From positions 1 to 41,306 of the forward strand of contig JACKLA010000010.1 of assembly GCA_024236155.1 (NCBI GenBank): DNA of 41,306 bases. Direction: 5' to 3'. Under the pieces are notes generated by a model that was not told the origin of the DNA, searched no databases, and saw nothing but the letters and a program-made list of their open reading frames with translations. Made by a program: the position numbers and the translations under genes. Position 1 is the stretch's first letter. Each line of letters begins with the position of its first letter. This DNA comes from Sphingomonadaceae bacterium. Lineage in GTDB: Bacteria; Pseudomonadota; Alphaproteobacteria; Sphingomonadales; Sphingomonadaceae. This document shows, in pieces, positions 1-7,707 of this stretch.

Positions 1-210
1 CAGAATATCGATCTTGAACGCCGCGCCAAAGGCGTGGCCATCAAACTCTATGGGCACCGGCACCTGCCGCTCCACCCGCAACCCACGCTTCTCGATACGA
101 CCGGCCAAAACCGTTTCATATACGGTTTCAAACAGCCCCGGCCCCAATTCCCGATGGATACCGATCGCCTCCTCGATAACGACAGAGGATATCTGGTCGC
201 CTGATCCCAT
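1..210 (-). CDS. GxxExxY family protein, 3'-truncated by window edge
   Basis: This is the first 70 codons of a gene that runs off the left edge. The start is the ATG at 208-210, with an AGGAGG about a dozen bases upstream. Residues 23-31 read GPGLFETVY, which holds the G-x-x-E-x-x-Y signature naming this family of small (about 120-130 residue) proteins; the family is thought to have a PD-(D/E)XK nuclease-like fold, but its function is unknown. The missing part should carry the rest of the predicted nuclease core. It lies downstream of the carboxynorspermidine synthase gene on the same strand, 53 bases away. Family recognition is firm; any activity would be a guess. Confidence 0.82.
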   Translation of the reverse strand, partial: MGSGDQISSVVIEEAIGIHRELGPGLFETVYETVLAGRIEKRGLRVERQVPVPIEFDGHAFGAAFKIDIL

Positions 211-214
211 CACT

Positions 215-247
215 CTCTGCGACCTCCTTTCCTCTGCGATCTCTGCG
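215..247. repeat. three copies of the heptamer CTCTGCG
   Basis: CTCTGCG occurs at 215-221, 232-238 and 241-247, just upstream of the GxxExxY start. From memory, similar CTCTGCG-rich runs often flank GxxExxY genes in unrelated bacteria, which suggests the gene and its flanks move as one unit. That link is recollection, not something shown here. Confidence 0.5.
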
Positions 248-263
248 TGAACCCCAAAAAAAC

Positions 264-1475
264 CTAGAACCCGGCCGGGCCTTCCAGCTCCTTCACCTGC
301 CACGGCAGGCCGTGCGCGTTGAGCATGTCCATGAACGGGTCAGGGTCCATTTCTTCCATGTTGAACACGCCATCACCTGACCACTTGCCAGTGACCATCA
401 TCGCGCTGCCGATCATCGCCGGAACGCCGGTGGTGTAGCTTACCGCCTGGTTGCCGGTTTCCTCGTAGGCCGCCTCGTGAGAACAGATATTGTTGATATA
501 AAACGTCTTCTCGCCCGAGCCATCGAGCGCCTCGCCCGTCGCGATCACGCCGATATTGGTGTTGCCCTTGGTGGTTTCGCCCAGCGTTTCGGGCTTGGGC
601 AGCACGGCGGCGAGGAATTGCAGCGGGATGATCTCGACGCCCTTGTACTTCATCGGCTCGATTCTGGTCATGCCGACATTCTGCAGCACGGTCAGGTGCT
701 TGATGTATTCATCGCCGAAGGTCATCCAGAAGCGCGCACGCTCCATTTCCGGATTGAACTTCGCGAGGCTTTCCAGCTCCTCGTGGTACATCATATACAT
801 GTTCTTGGGGCCAACCCCCTCGAAGTCGAACTCGACCTTCTTGCCCATCGCTGGGGTTTCGACGAACTCGCCATTCTCCCAGTGGCGCGCGGGCGCGGTG
901 ACTTCGCGGATGTTGATTTCCGGGTTGAAATTGGTGGCGAAAGCCTGACCGTGGTCGCCGCCATTGCAATCGAGGATGTCGAGCTGGCGGATGGTCTTGA
1001 GCTTGTGCTTCTTGAGCCACATGGTGAAGACGCTGGTCACGCCCGGATCGAAGCCAGACCCCAGCAGCGCCATCAGCCCCGCTTCCCTGAAGCGGTCGTG
1101 ATAGGCCCATTGCCAGTGGTATTCGAACTTGGCCTCGTCCTTGGGCTCGTAATTCGCGGTATCGAGATAGCTCACGCCCGCTTCGAGGCAGGCGTCCATA
1201 ATCGGCAAGTCCTGATACGGCAGCGCGAGATTGACCACGAGGCTGGGCTTCACCGTGCGGATCAGGTTGACCATCGCCGGAACTTCTTCGGCATCGATTT
1301 CGTATGTGCTGACATCGACCCCGGCGCGTTCCTTCACGCTGGCGGCAATCGCATCGCATTTGCTCTTGGTGCGGCTGGCGAGGTGGATGCTAGTGAAAAT
1401 GTCCTTGTTGAACGCCATCTTGTGGACGCAGACCGAGCTGACGCCGCCGGCACCGATTACGAGTACTGTGGACAT
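264..1475 (-). CDS. carboxynorspermidine synthase (saccharopine dehydrogenase family)
   Basis: A 403-residue saccharopine-dehydrogenase-like oxidoreductase. The N-terminus has a Rossmann nucleotide-binding loop (VIGAGGVSSV, residues 6-15), and the middle carries the family's LDTANYEPKDEA stretch and SGFDPGVTSVF. Family members of this length are carboxynorspermidine/carboxyspermidine dehydrogenases, which reductively condense aspartate semialdehyde with diaminopropane or putrescine in polyamine synthesis. The partner decarboxylase (nspC) is not in the window and may lie elsewhere. The ATG at 1475 follows AGAAGGA at normal spacing. It is alone on its strand, with the repeat pair at 1499-1632 separating it from the divergent dehydratase gene. 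The related lysine-pathway saccharopine dehydrogenase is the main alternative. Confidence 0.85.
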   Translation of the reverse strand: MSTVLVIGAGGVSSVCVHKMAFNKDIFTSIHLASRTKSKCDAIAASVKERAGVDVSTYEIDAEEVPAMVNLIRTVKPSLVVNLALPYQDLPIMDACLEAGVSYLDTANYEPKDEAKFEYHWQWAYHDRFREAGLMALLGSGFDPGVTSVFTMWLKKHKLKTIRQLDILDCNGGDHGQAFATNFNPEINIREVTAPARHWENGEFVETPAMGKKVEFDFEGVGPKNMYMMYHEELESLAKFNPEMERARFWMTFGDEYIKHLTVLQNVGMTRIEPMKYKGVEIIPLQFLAAVLPKPETLGETTKGNTNIGVIATGEALDGSGEKTFYINNICSHEAAYEETGNQAVSYTTGVPAMIGSAMMVTGKWSGDGVFNMEEMDPDPFMDMLNAHGLPWQVKELEGPAGF

Positions 1476-1498
1476 GGGGGATTCCTTCTAAGCCTAGT

Positions 1499-1632
1499 GT
1501 GAGTCCCCGCGAAGGCGGGGATCTCGGGCCATGGGCGATGCGCTTGCGGCCGGAGTCCTCCCGCCGTCGCGGTGGCTCGTGATTTCTGGCGGAGCGCCTG
1601 TGGCATGAGGACCCGCCTTCGCGGGGACTCAC
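1499..1632. repeat. REP-like inverted pair in a divergent intergenic region
   Basis: A 21-bp sequence at 1499-1519 (core CCCCGCGAAGGCGGGG, itself a small hairpin) is repeated exactly in inverted orientation at 1612-1632. The two copies face each other across about 92 bases between the divergent synthase and dehydratase genes. The core recurs at 3581-3643. Paired head-to-head copies are the usual arrangement of REP/BIME elements, which are mobilised by separate RAYT transposases. Confidence 0.8.
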
Positions 1633-1658
1633 ATAGGGGAATGCGCTAGCAGGGCAAT

Positions 1659-2621
1659 ATGATCGGACACACGAATCGCAAGCCCACCAGAGAAGGTGTC
1701 ATCCAAGCAGCGGCCAAGGTTGCTGCGATCCTGCCACCGACACCGCTTCTGCCGGTTACGATTGGCGATACGCAATGCTGGGTAAAGGCCGAGGTGCTCC
1801 AGCCCGTCGGCGCGTTCAAGATACGCGGCGCGTGGCACAGGCTTTCGGCCCTGTCCGACGACGAAAAACCGCGCGGCGTGGTCGCGGTGTCGAGCGGGAA
1901 CCACGCGCAAGGCGTCGCATGGGCGGCAAGGCGGCTCGGCATTGCCGCAACCATCGTGATGCCGCACGACGCGCCGCAGGTGAAGCTTGAAGCGACCCGC
2001 GCGCTGGGGGCCGAAGTGGTCCTCTATGAACGCCCCGGCGAGGACCGCGACGAGGTTGCCGCACGGCTGATCGAGGCACGGGGCGGCACGCTGGTGCATG
2101 CATTCGGCGATCCTTGGGTAATCGAAGGCCAAGGCAGCGCGGGTATCGAAATCACCGCACAGCTGGGTCGCCAGCCCAGCCGCATCCTTGCCTGTTGCGG
2201 CGGTGGCGGGCTGACTGCGGGGCTCGCCCTCGCCTGCCCCGAAAGCGCGATCGTGCCGGTCGAACCGGAAGGCTGGGACATGGTCGGGCAGGCGCTGGCG
2301 GCGGGCGAGATCGTGCCCGCCTCTCCCGATGCGCCGAAGACCATCTGCGACGCACTGCAACCCATCGCGACCAAGCCGATCAACCTTGCCGTCTTGCTCG
2401 GCCGGTCCGAACCGGGCGTAACCGTAACCGACGATGAAGTCCGCGCGGCGCAGCGATTTGCCTTTGCGAAGCTGCGGCTGGTGGTGGAACCGGGCGGCGC
2501 TGCAGCCCTTGCCGCCGCGCTTGCGGGCAAGGTGCCGCTCGACGAACATACCGTCATCATGCTCACCGGCGGCAACACCGATGCGGCAAGCTATGCCGCG
2601 ACACTTGCAGCGGGCGATTAG
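1659..2621 (+). CDS. PLP-dependent threonine/serine dehydratase
   Basis: A 320-residue fold-type II PLP enzyme. Lys54 in GAFKIRGA is the expected Schiff-base lysine. SSGNHAQG (78-85) is the substrate-binding loop, and CGGGGLTAG (180-188) holds the PLP phosphate. It would deaminate threonine to 2-oxobutyrate and/or serine to pyruvate. It lacks the C-terminal ACT regulatory domain of biosynthetic IlvA, so a catabolic dehydratase or a serine racemase-like enzyme fits best. The two MAPEG genes follow on the same strand after 61 bases. The usual SFK around the lysine is AFK here, a mild change. Confidence 0.85.
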   Translation: MIGHTNRKPTREGVIQAAAKVAAILPPTPLLPVTIGDTQCWVKAEVLQPVGAFKIRGAWHRLSALSDDEKPRGVVAVSSGNHAQGVAWAARRLGIAATIVMPHDAPQVKLEATRALGAEVVLYERPGEDRDEVAARLIEARGGTLVHAFGDPWVIEGQGSAGIEITAQLGRQPSRILACCGGGGLTAGLALACPESAIVPVEPEGWDMVGQALAAGEIVPASPDAPKTICDALQPIATKPINLAVLLGRSEPGVTVTDDEVRAAQRFAFAKLRLVVEPGGAAALAAALAGKVPLDEHTVIMLTGGNTDAASYAATLAAGD

Positions 2622-2682
2622 TTGCAATTGACAATGCTTCCCGCTGGCCGCAGGTTTGCGTCAATTCAGGGAGGGACTTTCA

Positions 2683-3132
2683 ATGCAGGCTCAAATTCTC
2701 GCACCGGCTGCGGTGCTCGTACTGTGGTCGCTGGTCATGCTGTTGTGGATGGCGGGAACGCGCCTGCCAGCCATCTCGAAGCAACTGGGCGGGATGAAAG
2801 ACGCGAAGCCCGGCGGCAGGGGACAGGATCTGGAAGGCGTGCTGCCTGACAAGATCAACTGGAAATCCCACAACTACACGCATCTGATGGAACAGCCGAC
2901 GGTGTTCTACGCCACGGTCGTGATCCTTGCGATCATGGGCGGCAGCCAGATGGATGTGCTGCTGGCATGGGCCTATGTCGCGCTGCGGATCGTCCATTCG
3001 GTCTATCAGGCGACGGTCAATGTCGTTGCGGTGCGCTTCCTCATCTTCCTGCTGGCGACCGGCGCACTGCTCGTCCTTGCCGTGCGGGCACTGATGGTCA
3101 CCTTGTTTGCCAATCCGGGAGTTCTCGCATGA
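2683..3132 (+). CDS. MAPEG family membrane protein, first of a tandem pair
   Basis: A 149-residue integral membrane protein with about four hydrophobic segments (roughly residues 5-25, 67-85, 87-108 and 113-140). The motif HNYTHLMEQPTVFYA is the mark of the MAPEG superfamily (membrane-associated eicosanoid and glutathione metabolism). The start chosen is the ATG at 2683 after a GGGAGGG site; an in-frame ATG 27 bases upstream lacks such a site. Bacterial members are poorly characterised; some have glutathione transferase or peroxidase activity. Its stop overlaps the next gene's start as ATGA, so the two are probably translated together. Confidence 0.85.
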   Translation: MQAQILAPAAVLVLWSLVMLLWMAGTRLPAISKQLGGMKDAKPGGRGQDLEGVLPDKINWKSHNYTHLMEQPTVFYATVVILAIMGGSQMDVLLAWAYVALRIVHSVYQATVNVVAVRFLIFLLATGALLVLAVRALMVTLFANPGVLA

Positions 3133-3572
3133 TCCACGCACAAATCCTCCAGCCGGTCGTCGCGCTGACGATCTGGACCATGGTCATGTGGGCGTGGATG
3201 TATGTCACCCGTATCCCCGCCATGACAAAATCGCCCGATATCGACGCCAAGAACATGACGGGCGGCACAGGTAAGGACCTCGACGGTGTCCTGCCAGCGC
3301 ATATCCAGTGGAAAGCGCACAATTACAATCATTTGCACGAACAGCCGACGATCTTCTATGCGGTTGCACTGGTGCTGGCGATGGTCGGCCAGGGTGACGG
3401 GATGAACGCGCTGCTCGCGTGGATCTATGTCGGCCTCAGGGTCATGCATTCGCTGGTACAGGCCACCGCCAACAAGGTGATGGTACGCTTCATGCTGTTC
3501 CTGCTGTCAGGCATCGTGCTGATCGCGCTGATCCTGCATGCGAGCATCACGGTGTTCGACATTCACATGTAG
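3129..3572 (+). CDS. MAPEG family membrane protein, second of a tandem pair
   Basis: A 147-residue protein clearly homologous to its upstream neighbour along its whole length, sharing HAQIL/QAQIL at the N-terminus and HNYxHLxEQPTxFYA in the middle. The same four membrane segments are visible. It starts inside the stop codon of the first gene (ATG 3129-3131, TGA 3130-3132). The pair looks like an old tandem duplication, possibly working as a hetero-oligomer, since MAPEG proteins form trimers; that last point is inference. Two GC-rich hairpins follow its stop codon. Confidence 0.85.
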   Translation: MIHAQILQPVVALTIWTMVMWAWMYVTRIPAMTKSPDIDAKNMTGGTGKDLDGVLPAHIQWKAHNYNHLHEQPTIFYAVALVLAMVGQGDGMNALLAWIYVGLRVMHSLVQATANKVMVRFMLFLLSGIVLIALILHASITVFDIHM

Positions 3573-3580
3573 CAGCGTGC

Positions 3581-3643
3581 GCCCCCGCGAAGGCGGGGGC
3601 CCGCAGTCAGCTTGGGACCGAAGTCCCCGCACAGGCGGGGACT
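3581..3643. repeat. two REP-type hairpins between convergent genes
   Basis: Two adjacent perfect hairpins: GCCCCCGC-GAAG-GCGGGGGC at 3581-3600 (8-bp stem) and AGTCCCCGC-ACAG-GCGGGGACT at 3622-3643 (9-bp stem within 3622-3643). They share the CCCCGC...GCGGGG core with the pair at 1499-1632. They lie between the convergent MAPEG and trxB genes and could act as a two-way transcription barrier, though no T-run follows. Confidence 0.75.
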
Positions 3644-3652
3644 CGCACACGA

Positions 3653-4600
3653 TCAATTTTCCAGCGTGGCGAGGAACCGCTCTGCATCGAGCGCGGCCAT
3701 GCATCCCATGCCCGCTGCGGTGACCGCCTGTCGATAGACATGGTCGGTCACGTCGCCCGCCGCGAACACGCCGGGAATTTCGGTTCTGGGTGAACCGGGT
3801 TCGGTCACCAGATAGCCGCCATTTTCCATCGGCAGCTTATCCTTGAACAGTTCGGTCGAGGGCGCATGGCCGATGGCAACGAAAGCCCCGTCAACTTCGA
3901 GCGTGCTCGCATCGCCTGTCACCGTGTCGGTCAGCGCGAGATGGGTCAGCCCTGCCCCCATCGCATCGCCTTCAAAACTGGCGACGGACTTGTTCCACAA
4001 AACCTTGATGTTCGGGTGCTTTAACAGGCGTTCCTGCAGGATTTTCTCCGCCCGCAACTCGTCGCGGCGATGGATCAGCGTCACATCCTGCGAGTGGTTG
4101 GTGAGGTAGAGCGCCTCTTCCACAGCGGTGTTGCCGCCGCCGATCACCGCAACCTTCTTGCCGCGATAGAAAAAGCCATCGCAGGTGGCGCAGGCAGACA
4201 CGCCCTTGCCGCCCAACTCCTGTTCGCCCGGCACGCCCAGCCACTTGGCCTGCGCCCCGGTGGCGATCACCAGCACATCGCCGATATATTCGTCCCCACT
4301 GTCGCCCACCGCGCGGAACGGGCTGCCATTGGCGAGGTCGACTTCGACGATGGTGTCCCACATCATCTTCGTGCCGACATGCTCGGCCTGTTTCTGCATC
4401 TGCTCCATCAGCCACGGGCCCTGGATCACATCCGCGAAGCCGGGATAGTTCTCGACATCGGTGGTGATGGTCAGCTGGCCGCCGGGCTGGAGGCCCTGCA
4501 CCACGATCGGTTCCATCATCGCGCGCGCGCCATAGATCGCGGCGGAATAGCCTGCCGGGCCGGAGCCGATGATGAGCATCTTGGTGCGATGGGTAGCCAT
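3653..4600 (-). CDS. trxB: thioredoxin-disulfide reductase
   Basis: A 315-residue FAD/NADPH enzyme that reduces thioredoxin. The FAD-binding loop is IGSGPAGYSAA (11-21), the redox-active disulfide is C137-A-T-C140, the NADPH-binding loop is IGGGNTAVEEA (about 153-163), and the second FAD motif FAAGDVTD lies near the C-terminus. Length and motif order match bacterial TrxB. The frame stays open 32 codons further upstream, but the ATG at 4600, with AAGAGG 8 bases before it and the conserved N-terminus right after, is the sound start. The phosphatase gene lies 40 bases upstream on the same strand, so co-transcription is possible. Confidence 0.97.
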   Translation of the reverse strand: MATHRTKMLIIGSGPAGYSAAIYGARAMMEPIVVQGLQPGGQLTITTDVENYPGFADVIQGPWLMEQMQKQAEHVGTKMMWDTIVEVDLANGSPFRAVGDSGDEYIGDVLVIATGAQAKWLGVPGEQELGGKGVSACATCDGFFYRGKKVAVIGGGNTAVEEALYLTNHSQDVTLIHRRDELRAEKILQERLLKHPNIKVLWNKSVASFEGDAMGAGLTHLALTDTVTGDASTLEVDGAFVAIGHAPSTELFKDKLPMENGGYLVTEPGSPRTEIPGVFAAGDVTDHVYRQAVTAAGMGCMAALDAERFLATLEN

Positions 4601-4640
4601 GGGGATTGCCTCTTGCGTGTGGTCCGAAGACCCGATCTGG

Positions 4641-5423
4641 TTATGCTTCGACGAGGTGCAAGCGCAGCGCCTCGCGCTTTTCTGCGTCGACCCCAAGCAC
4701 GTCTTTCAGGAACGCGTCGAGGGAGCCATGCTGCGCTTCCACAGCTTTGCGCATGGCAAGCAGGTAACGCTCGTCGACCCCCATCAGCACGCGGATCGTA
4801 TCCTCGCTGATATCGCCCCACTTGTCGCGCACCGCCTTCGCGCCTGCTGCCACCCGCGCATCGATATTGCCGGCGGTGTTGGTGAGCAGGAAATCCTCCA
4901 TCGCATCGTCCGGGTGAACCCCCAGCGCGTGGTGCAGCAATGCCACCGCCATGCCGGTGCGGTCCTTGCCCGCAAGGCAATGGACGAGGCTTGGCCCCTC
5001 CCCACGCGACAATGCATCGAAATAGAGCCGCATCACATGCAGCACCGGCTCGCGCTGCGGCAGGCGGGCGTAAAGCGCCTCCATCTTGCCATGCGCGGTT
5101 TCGACATCGAGCGCGCCCTCCGCCGCCTCGACATGCGGCGCGAGCGCGGCGGTTTCGCCATCGTAGAACAGCACCTGCGCATCGAAGCTGTCAGGGCGGC
5201 GGCAGGGATAGCTCGTCCGTTCGCTCGCTCCGCGAAAATCGATCACATGGCGCAGGCCCAATGCGGCGAGTTTCTCAAGATCGGCATCGCTTGCATCGAC
5301 ATGCTGGCCCGACCGCCACAGCAGACCTCGCTTCACCCTGCCCCCGTCCGAAGAGGCATAGCCGCCATAGTCGCGGAAGTTGTGCACGCCTTCGAGCGGC
5401 AGGGTCCGGTCGCCTGTATCCAT
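4641..5423 (-). CDS. tyrosine phosphatase family protein
   Basis: A 260-residue protein of the tyrosine/serine phosphatase group. The catalytic P-loop HCLAGKDRTG is at 148-157, with nucleophile Cys149 and Arg155. The N-terminal NFRDYGGY and the IDFRGASER stretch are typical of the bacterial family that dephosphorylates phosphotyrosine or phosphoinositides. The start used is the ATG at 5423; an in-frame GTG 33 bases upstream is possible but lies further from the conserved region. It has no signal peptide, so it is cytoplasmic. It is divergent from the response regulator and upstream of trxB. The substrate is unknown. Confidence 0.85.
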   Translation of the reverse strand: MDTGDRTLPLEGVHNFRDYGGYASSDGGRVKRGLLWRSGQHVDASDADLEKLAALGLRHVIDFRGASERTSYPCRRPDSFDAQVLFYDGETAALAPHVEAAEGALDVETAHGKMEALYARLPQREPVLHVMRLYFDALSRGEGPSLVHCLAGKDRTGMAVALLHHALGVHPDDAMEDFLLTNTAGNIDARVAAGAKAVRDKWGDISEDTIRVLMGVDERYLLAMRKAVEAQHGSLDAFLKDVLGVDAEKREALRLHLVEA

Positions 5424-5554
5424 GCCCCGCGCTTGCCAGCCGCACGCGCAATTCACAAGGCACGGCGGATCACGCCCCCGTAGTTTTGCCTAGCCCCCTC
5501 TTCAGCAAGCATAGCGATCCCCCGACTATTGCGGACAGGCAAAGGAGGTCCGTT

Positions 5555-6019
5555 ATGGCCTATATCCTGATCGCCGACGATGACGAGATCGTCGCGGAAA
5601 CGGCTGCCAATGTGCTGATAAACACCGGCCATGCCTGCGGCTGGGTGACCGACGGATTGCAGGCGATGAAACTGCTAGGCTGGCGGCGGCCCGACCTCAT
5701 GCTGCTCGACCAGGACATGCCGGAGATGACCGGGACGCAGGTGCTGCGCAAGATCCGCACCTCTGCCAGCCTTTATGACCTGCCGGTTATCATGTTCACC
5801 GCCAAATCGGGCGCCGAGGACGAGGAGCAGGCGCTGTACCAGGGCGCGCAGGACTATATCCGCAAACCGTTCGACCCCAAATTCCTCGTCTGGCGGGTAA
5901 ACCAGGTCCTGCGCGCCCGCGCCGAACGCCCGCGCCACATGGAACTGCGCGAAGTGATGGAGCGCGAAAGCGGGCAGTGGCAGGTCGATGAACTGTCCGG
6001 CCAGCGTTCGGTGCTCTAG
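5555..6019 (+). CDS. single-domain response regulator (CheY-like receiver)
   Basis: A 154-residue receiver protein. The acidic pocket is D8-D9-D10, the phosphoacceptor is D52 in LMLLDQDMP, the switch Thr is T82, and the conserved lysine is K104 in RKPFDP. No output domain follows; the last ~35 residues are charged and contain a probable helix. A strong AAAGGAGG precedes the ATG. No histidine kinase is adjacent, so it is an orphan regulator, probably acting by protein-protein contact. Its TAG stop lies exactly at the edge of the inverted-repeat element that follows. Confidence 0.9.
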   Translation: MAYILIADDDEIVAETAANVLINTGHACGWVTDGLQAMKLLGWRRPDLMLLDQDMPEMTGTQVLRKIRTSASLYDLPVIMFTAKSGAEDEEQALYQGAQDYIRKPFDPKFLVWRVNQVLRARAERPRHMELREVMERESGQWQVDELSGQRSVL

Positions 6020-6283
6020 GCAGCGTGGACCAATTCCCCATGGATCACGGTTCGAGTCCAAATTTGTCCTGACAAGGCGCGTGTGCGCAGGAAGTGCATC
6101 GCACTTTCAAGCGTGCGCAACGCCGTCAGGGCGGATTTGGGCCGAACCCCTGCGGGGCCAGTCGAGAAGCCGCCATTTCCGCGTCCCTCGTCCTTGAATA
6201 TGCTAGGCATGTCCTTCGTCCTCGCTCCTCGAACTGGCGGCTTTTCGACTGGCCGTGACCATGGGGAATTGGTCCACGCTGCC
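6019..6283. mobile_element. MITE-like element with 25-bp perfect terminal inverted repeats
   Basis: The sequence at 6019-6043 (begins GGCAGCGTGGACC) is repeated perfectly in inverted form at 6259-6283. With one skipped base the match continues to about 6050. A nested inverted repeat of 20 bp (one mismatch) joins 6156-6175 to 6235-6254, and a small hairpin AAGTGC-ATC-GCACTT lies at 6092-6106. A TA dinucleotide flanks each end inside CTAG (6016-6019 and 6283-6286), which is the target duplication expected for IS630/Tc1-mariner-type insertion. No transposase is encoded; short open frames inside are products of the repeats. I infer a non-autonomous element inserted between the two convergent genes. 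Confidence 0.75.
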
Positions 6284-7683
6284 TAGTCCCGCTCAACCTG
6301 CGCAAGATCGGCGGTGAAATTCGCGGTCCATTGCGCGATATTGTCTTCGCGCACGGTCTTCACCATCGCCTCGTATCGCCGCTTGCGTTCTTCGAGCGGC
6401 ATGTCGAGCGCGGTGCGGATCGCACGAGACAGATCGTCGCGGCTGTGCGGATTGACCAGCACCGCCCCCTCATCGTCGCAACCCAGCTGTTCCGCCGCCC
6501 CGGCAAAGCGCGAGAGGATCAGCACGCCCGGATCGTCAGGGTCTTGGGCGGCGACATATTCCTTCGCCACCAGGTTCATCCCGTCACGCAAAGGCGTGAC
6601 CAGCCCGATCTTGGAAGCGCGATAGAAACCGCATAGTTCGGCCAGCGAGTGCCCCTTGTTGACGTAACGAATGGGAACGATGTCGACTTCCGACCGCGCC
6701 CCGTTGATCTGGCCGGTCTTCTGTTCGAGTTCGTGCCTGATCTTCTGGTAGCTTTCCACATCCTCACGGCTCGGCGGGGCGATCTGGATATAGACGAGGT
6801 CGCGCACCCGGTCGGGGTTCTGGTCGAAAAACCGACCGATGCCGTCGATCCTCTCGGGCAGGCCCTTGGAATAGTCGAGCCGATCCACCCCGATCATCGC
6901 CGTGCGATGCCGCGTGCTGGCGAGCAGCCGCTCACCCGCCTTCTGCGCCTCTTGCGTGGCGCATTGTGCCTGCACATGGTCCCAGTCGATCCCGATGGGA
7001 TAGGCCCGCGCATAGGTCGTCCGCCCCTCGAACACGATACGCCCGGTTTCCTCGTCCACCTCCGCATCGAGTTCCTTGCGGCAGTAATGCAGGAAGCTGT
7101 CGAGCCACGGGTCGGTCTGGAAGCCGATCAGGTCGTATTCGAGCATCGTGCGCACCAGCCGCTCGTGCCACGGCAGCGAAACGAACAGCCGGGTCGGTGG
7201 CCATGGCGTGTGGAGGAAGAAGCCGATCCGGTTTGCCAGCCCGCGCGACCGCAATCGTTCGCCCAGCGGTAGCAGGTGGTAATCGTGGACCCAGACGAGG
7301 TCGTCTTCCTCGATCAGCGGGGTCGCCGCCTCGGCAAAGCGTTCGTTGACCCGCTCGTACCCCTTGCCGAATTCGTTTTCATATTCGGTCAGGTCGATGC
7401 GGTAATGGAACAGCGGCCACAGCGTCGAATTGGCATAGCCGTTGTAATATTCCTCCACATCCTGTGTCGCGAGGTCCATCGTGGCTGTGGTCACCCCGTC
7501 GCTGCGCTGGATATCGATCTGGCCGGAGAATTCCTCCACTTCGCCGCCCGACCAGCCGAACCAGATGCCGCCGTTCTTCTTGAGCGCCGAATTGAGCGCC
7601 CCGGCCAGCCCGCCCTGCGCCCCCGCCGCCCCGCGGGCCTTGGGCACCGCGACACGGTTCGAGATAATGACAAGGCGACTCAT
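6283..7683 (-). CDS. otsA: alpha,alpha-trehalose-phosphate synthase (UDP-forming)
   Basis: A 466-residue GT20 glycosyltransferase that joins UDP-glucose (or a related nucleotide sugar) to glucose 6-phosphate, giving trehalose 6-phosphate. Visible marks are the N-terminal ISNRVAVP and GGLAGAL loop, VHDYHLLPLG (132-141), VDRLDYSKGLPER (266-278) and the C-terminal RDGMNLVAKEY. Length fits the family. It is the last gene of an otsB-GH15-otsA operon, 24 bases after the glycosidase gene. Its stop codon (6283-6285) coincides with the right end of the MITE-like element. Confidence 0.97.
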   Translation of the reverse strand: MSRLVIISNRVAVPKARGAAGAQGGLAGALNSALKKNGGIWFGWSGGEVEEFSGQIDIQRSDGVTTATMDLATQDVEEYYNGYANSTLWPLFHYRIDLTEYENEFGKGYERVNERFAEAATPLIEEDDLVWVHDYHLLPLGERLRSRGLANRIGFFLHTPWPPTRLFVSLPWHERLVRTMLEYDLIGFQTDPWLDSFLHYCRKELDAEVDEETGRIVFEGRTTYARAYPIGIDWDHVQAQCATQEAQKAGERLLASTRHRTAMIGVDRLDYSKGLPERIDGIGRFFDQNPDRVRDLVYIQIAPPSREDVESYQKIRHELEQKTGQINGARSEVDIVPIRYVNKGHSLAELCGFYRASKIGLVTPLRDGMNLVAKEYVAAQDPDDPGVLILSRFAGAAEQLGCDDEGAVLVNPHSRDDLSRAIRTALDMPLEERKRRYEAMVKTVREDNIAQWTANFTADLAQVERD

Positions 7684-7707
7684 GAACTTCCCCCAAGCAT
7701 CAGTATT

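Noticed and set aside
4601..4696. A 32-residue N-terminal extension of thioredoxin reductase.
   Set aside because: The conserved N-terminus and a proper ribosome site place the start at 4600; the extension overlaps the phosphatase gene.
6044..6070. GGTTCGAGTCC resembles a tRNA T-loop, suggesting a tRNA or attachment site.
   Set aside because: The flanking bases do not form a 5-bp T stem and no acceptor, anticodon or D arm can be built around it; it lies within the inverted-repeat element.
6083..6286. Small open frames within the MITE-like element (both strands).
   Set aside because: They are spanned by inverted repeats and encode the same tail (HGELVHAA) on both strands, which shows they come from the repeat, not from a gene.
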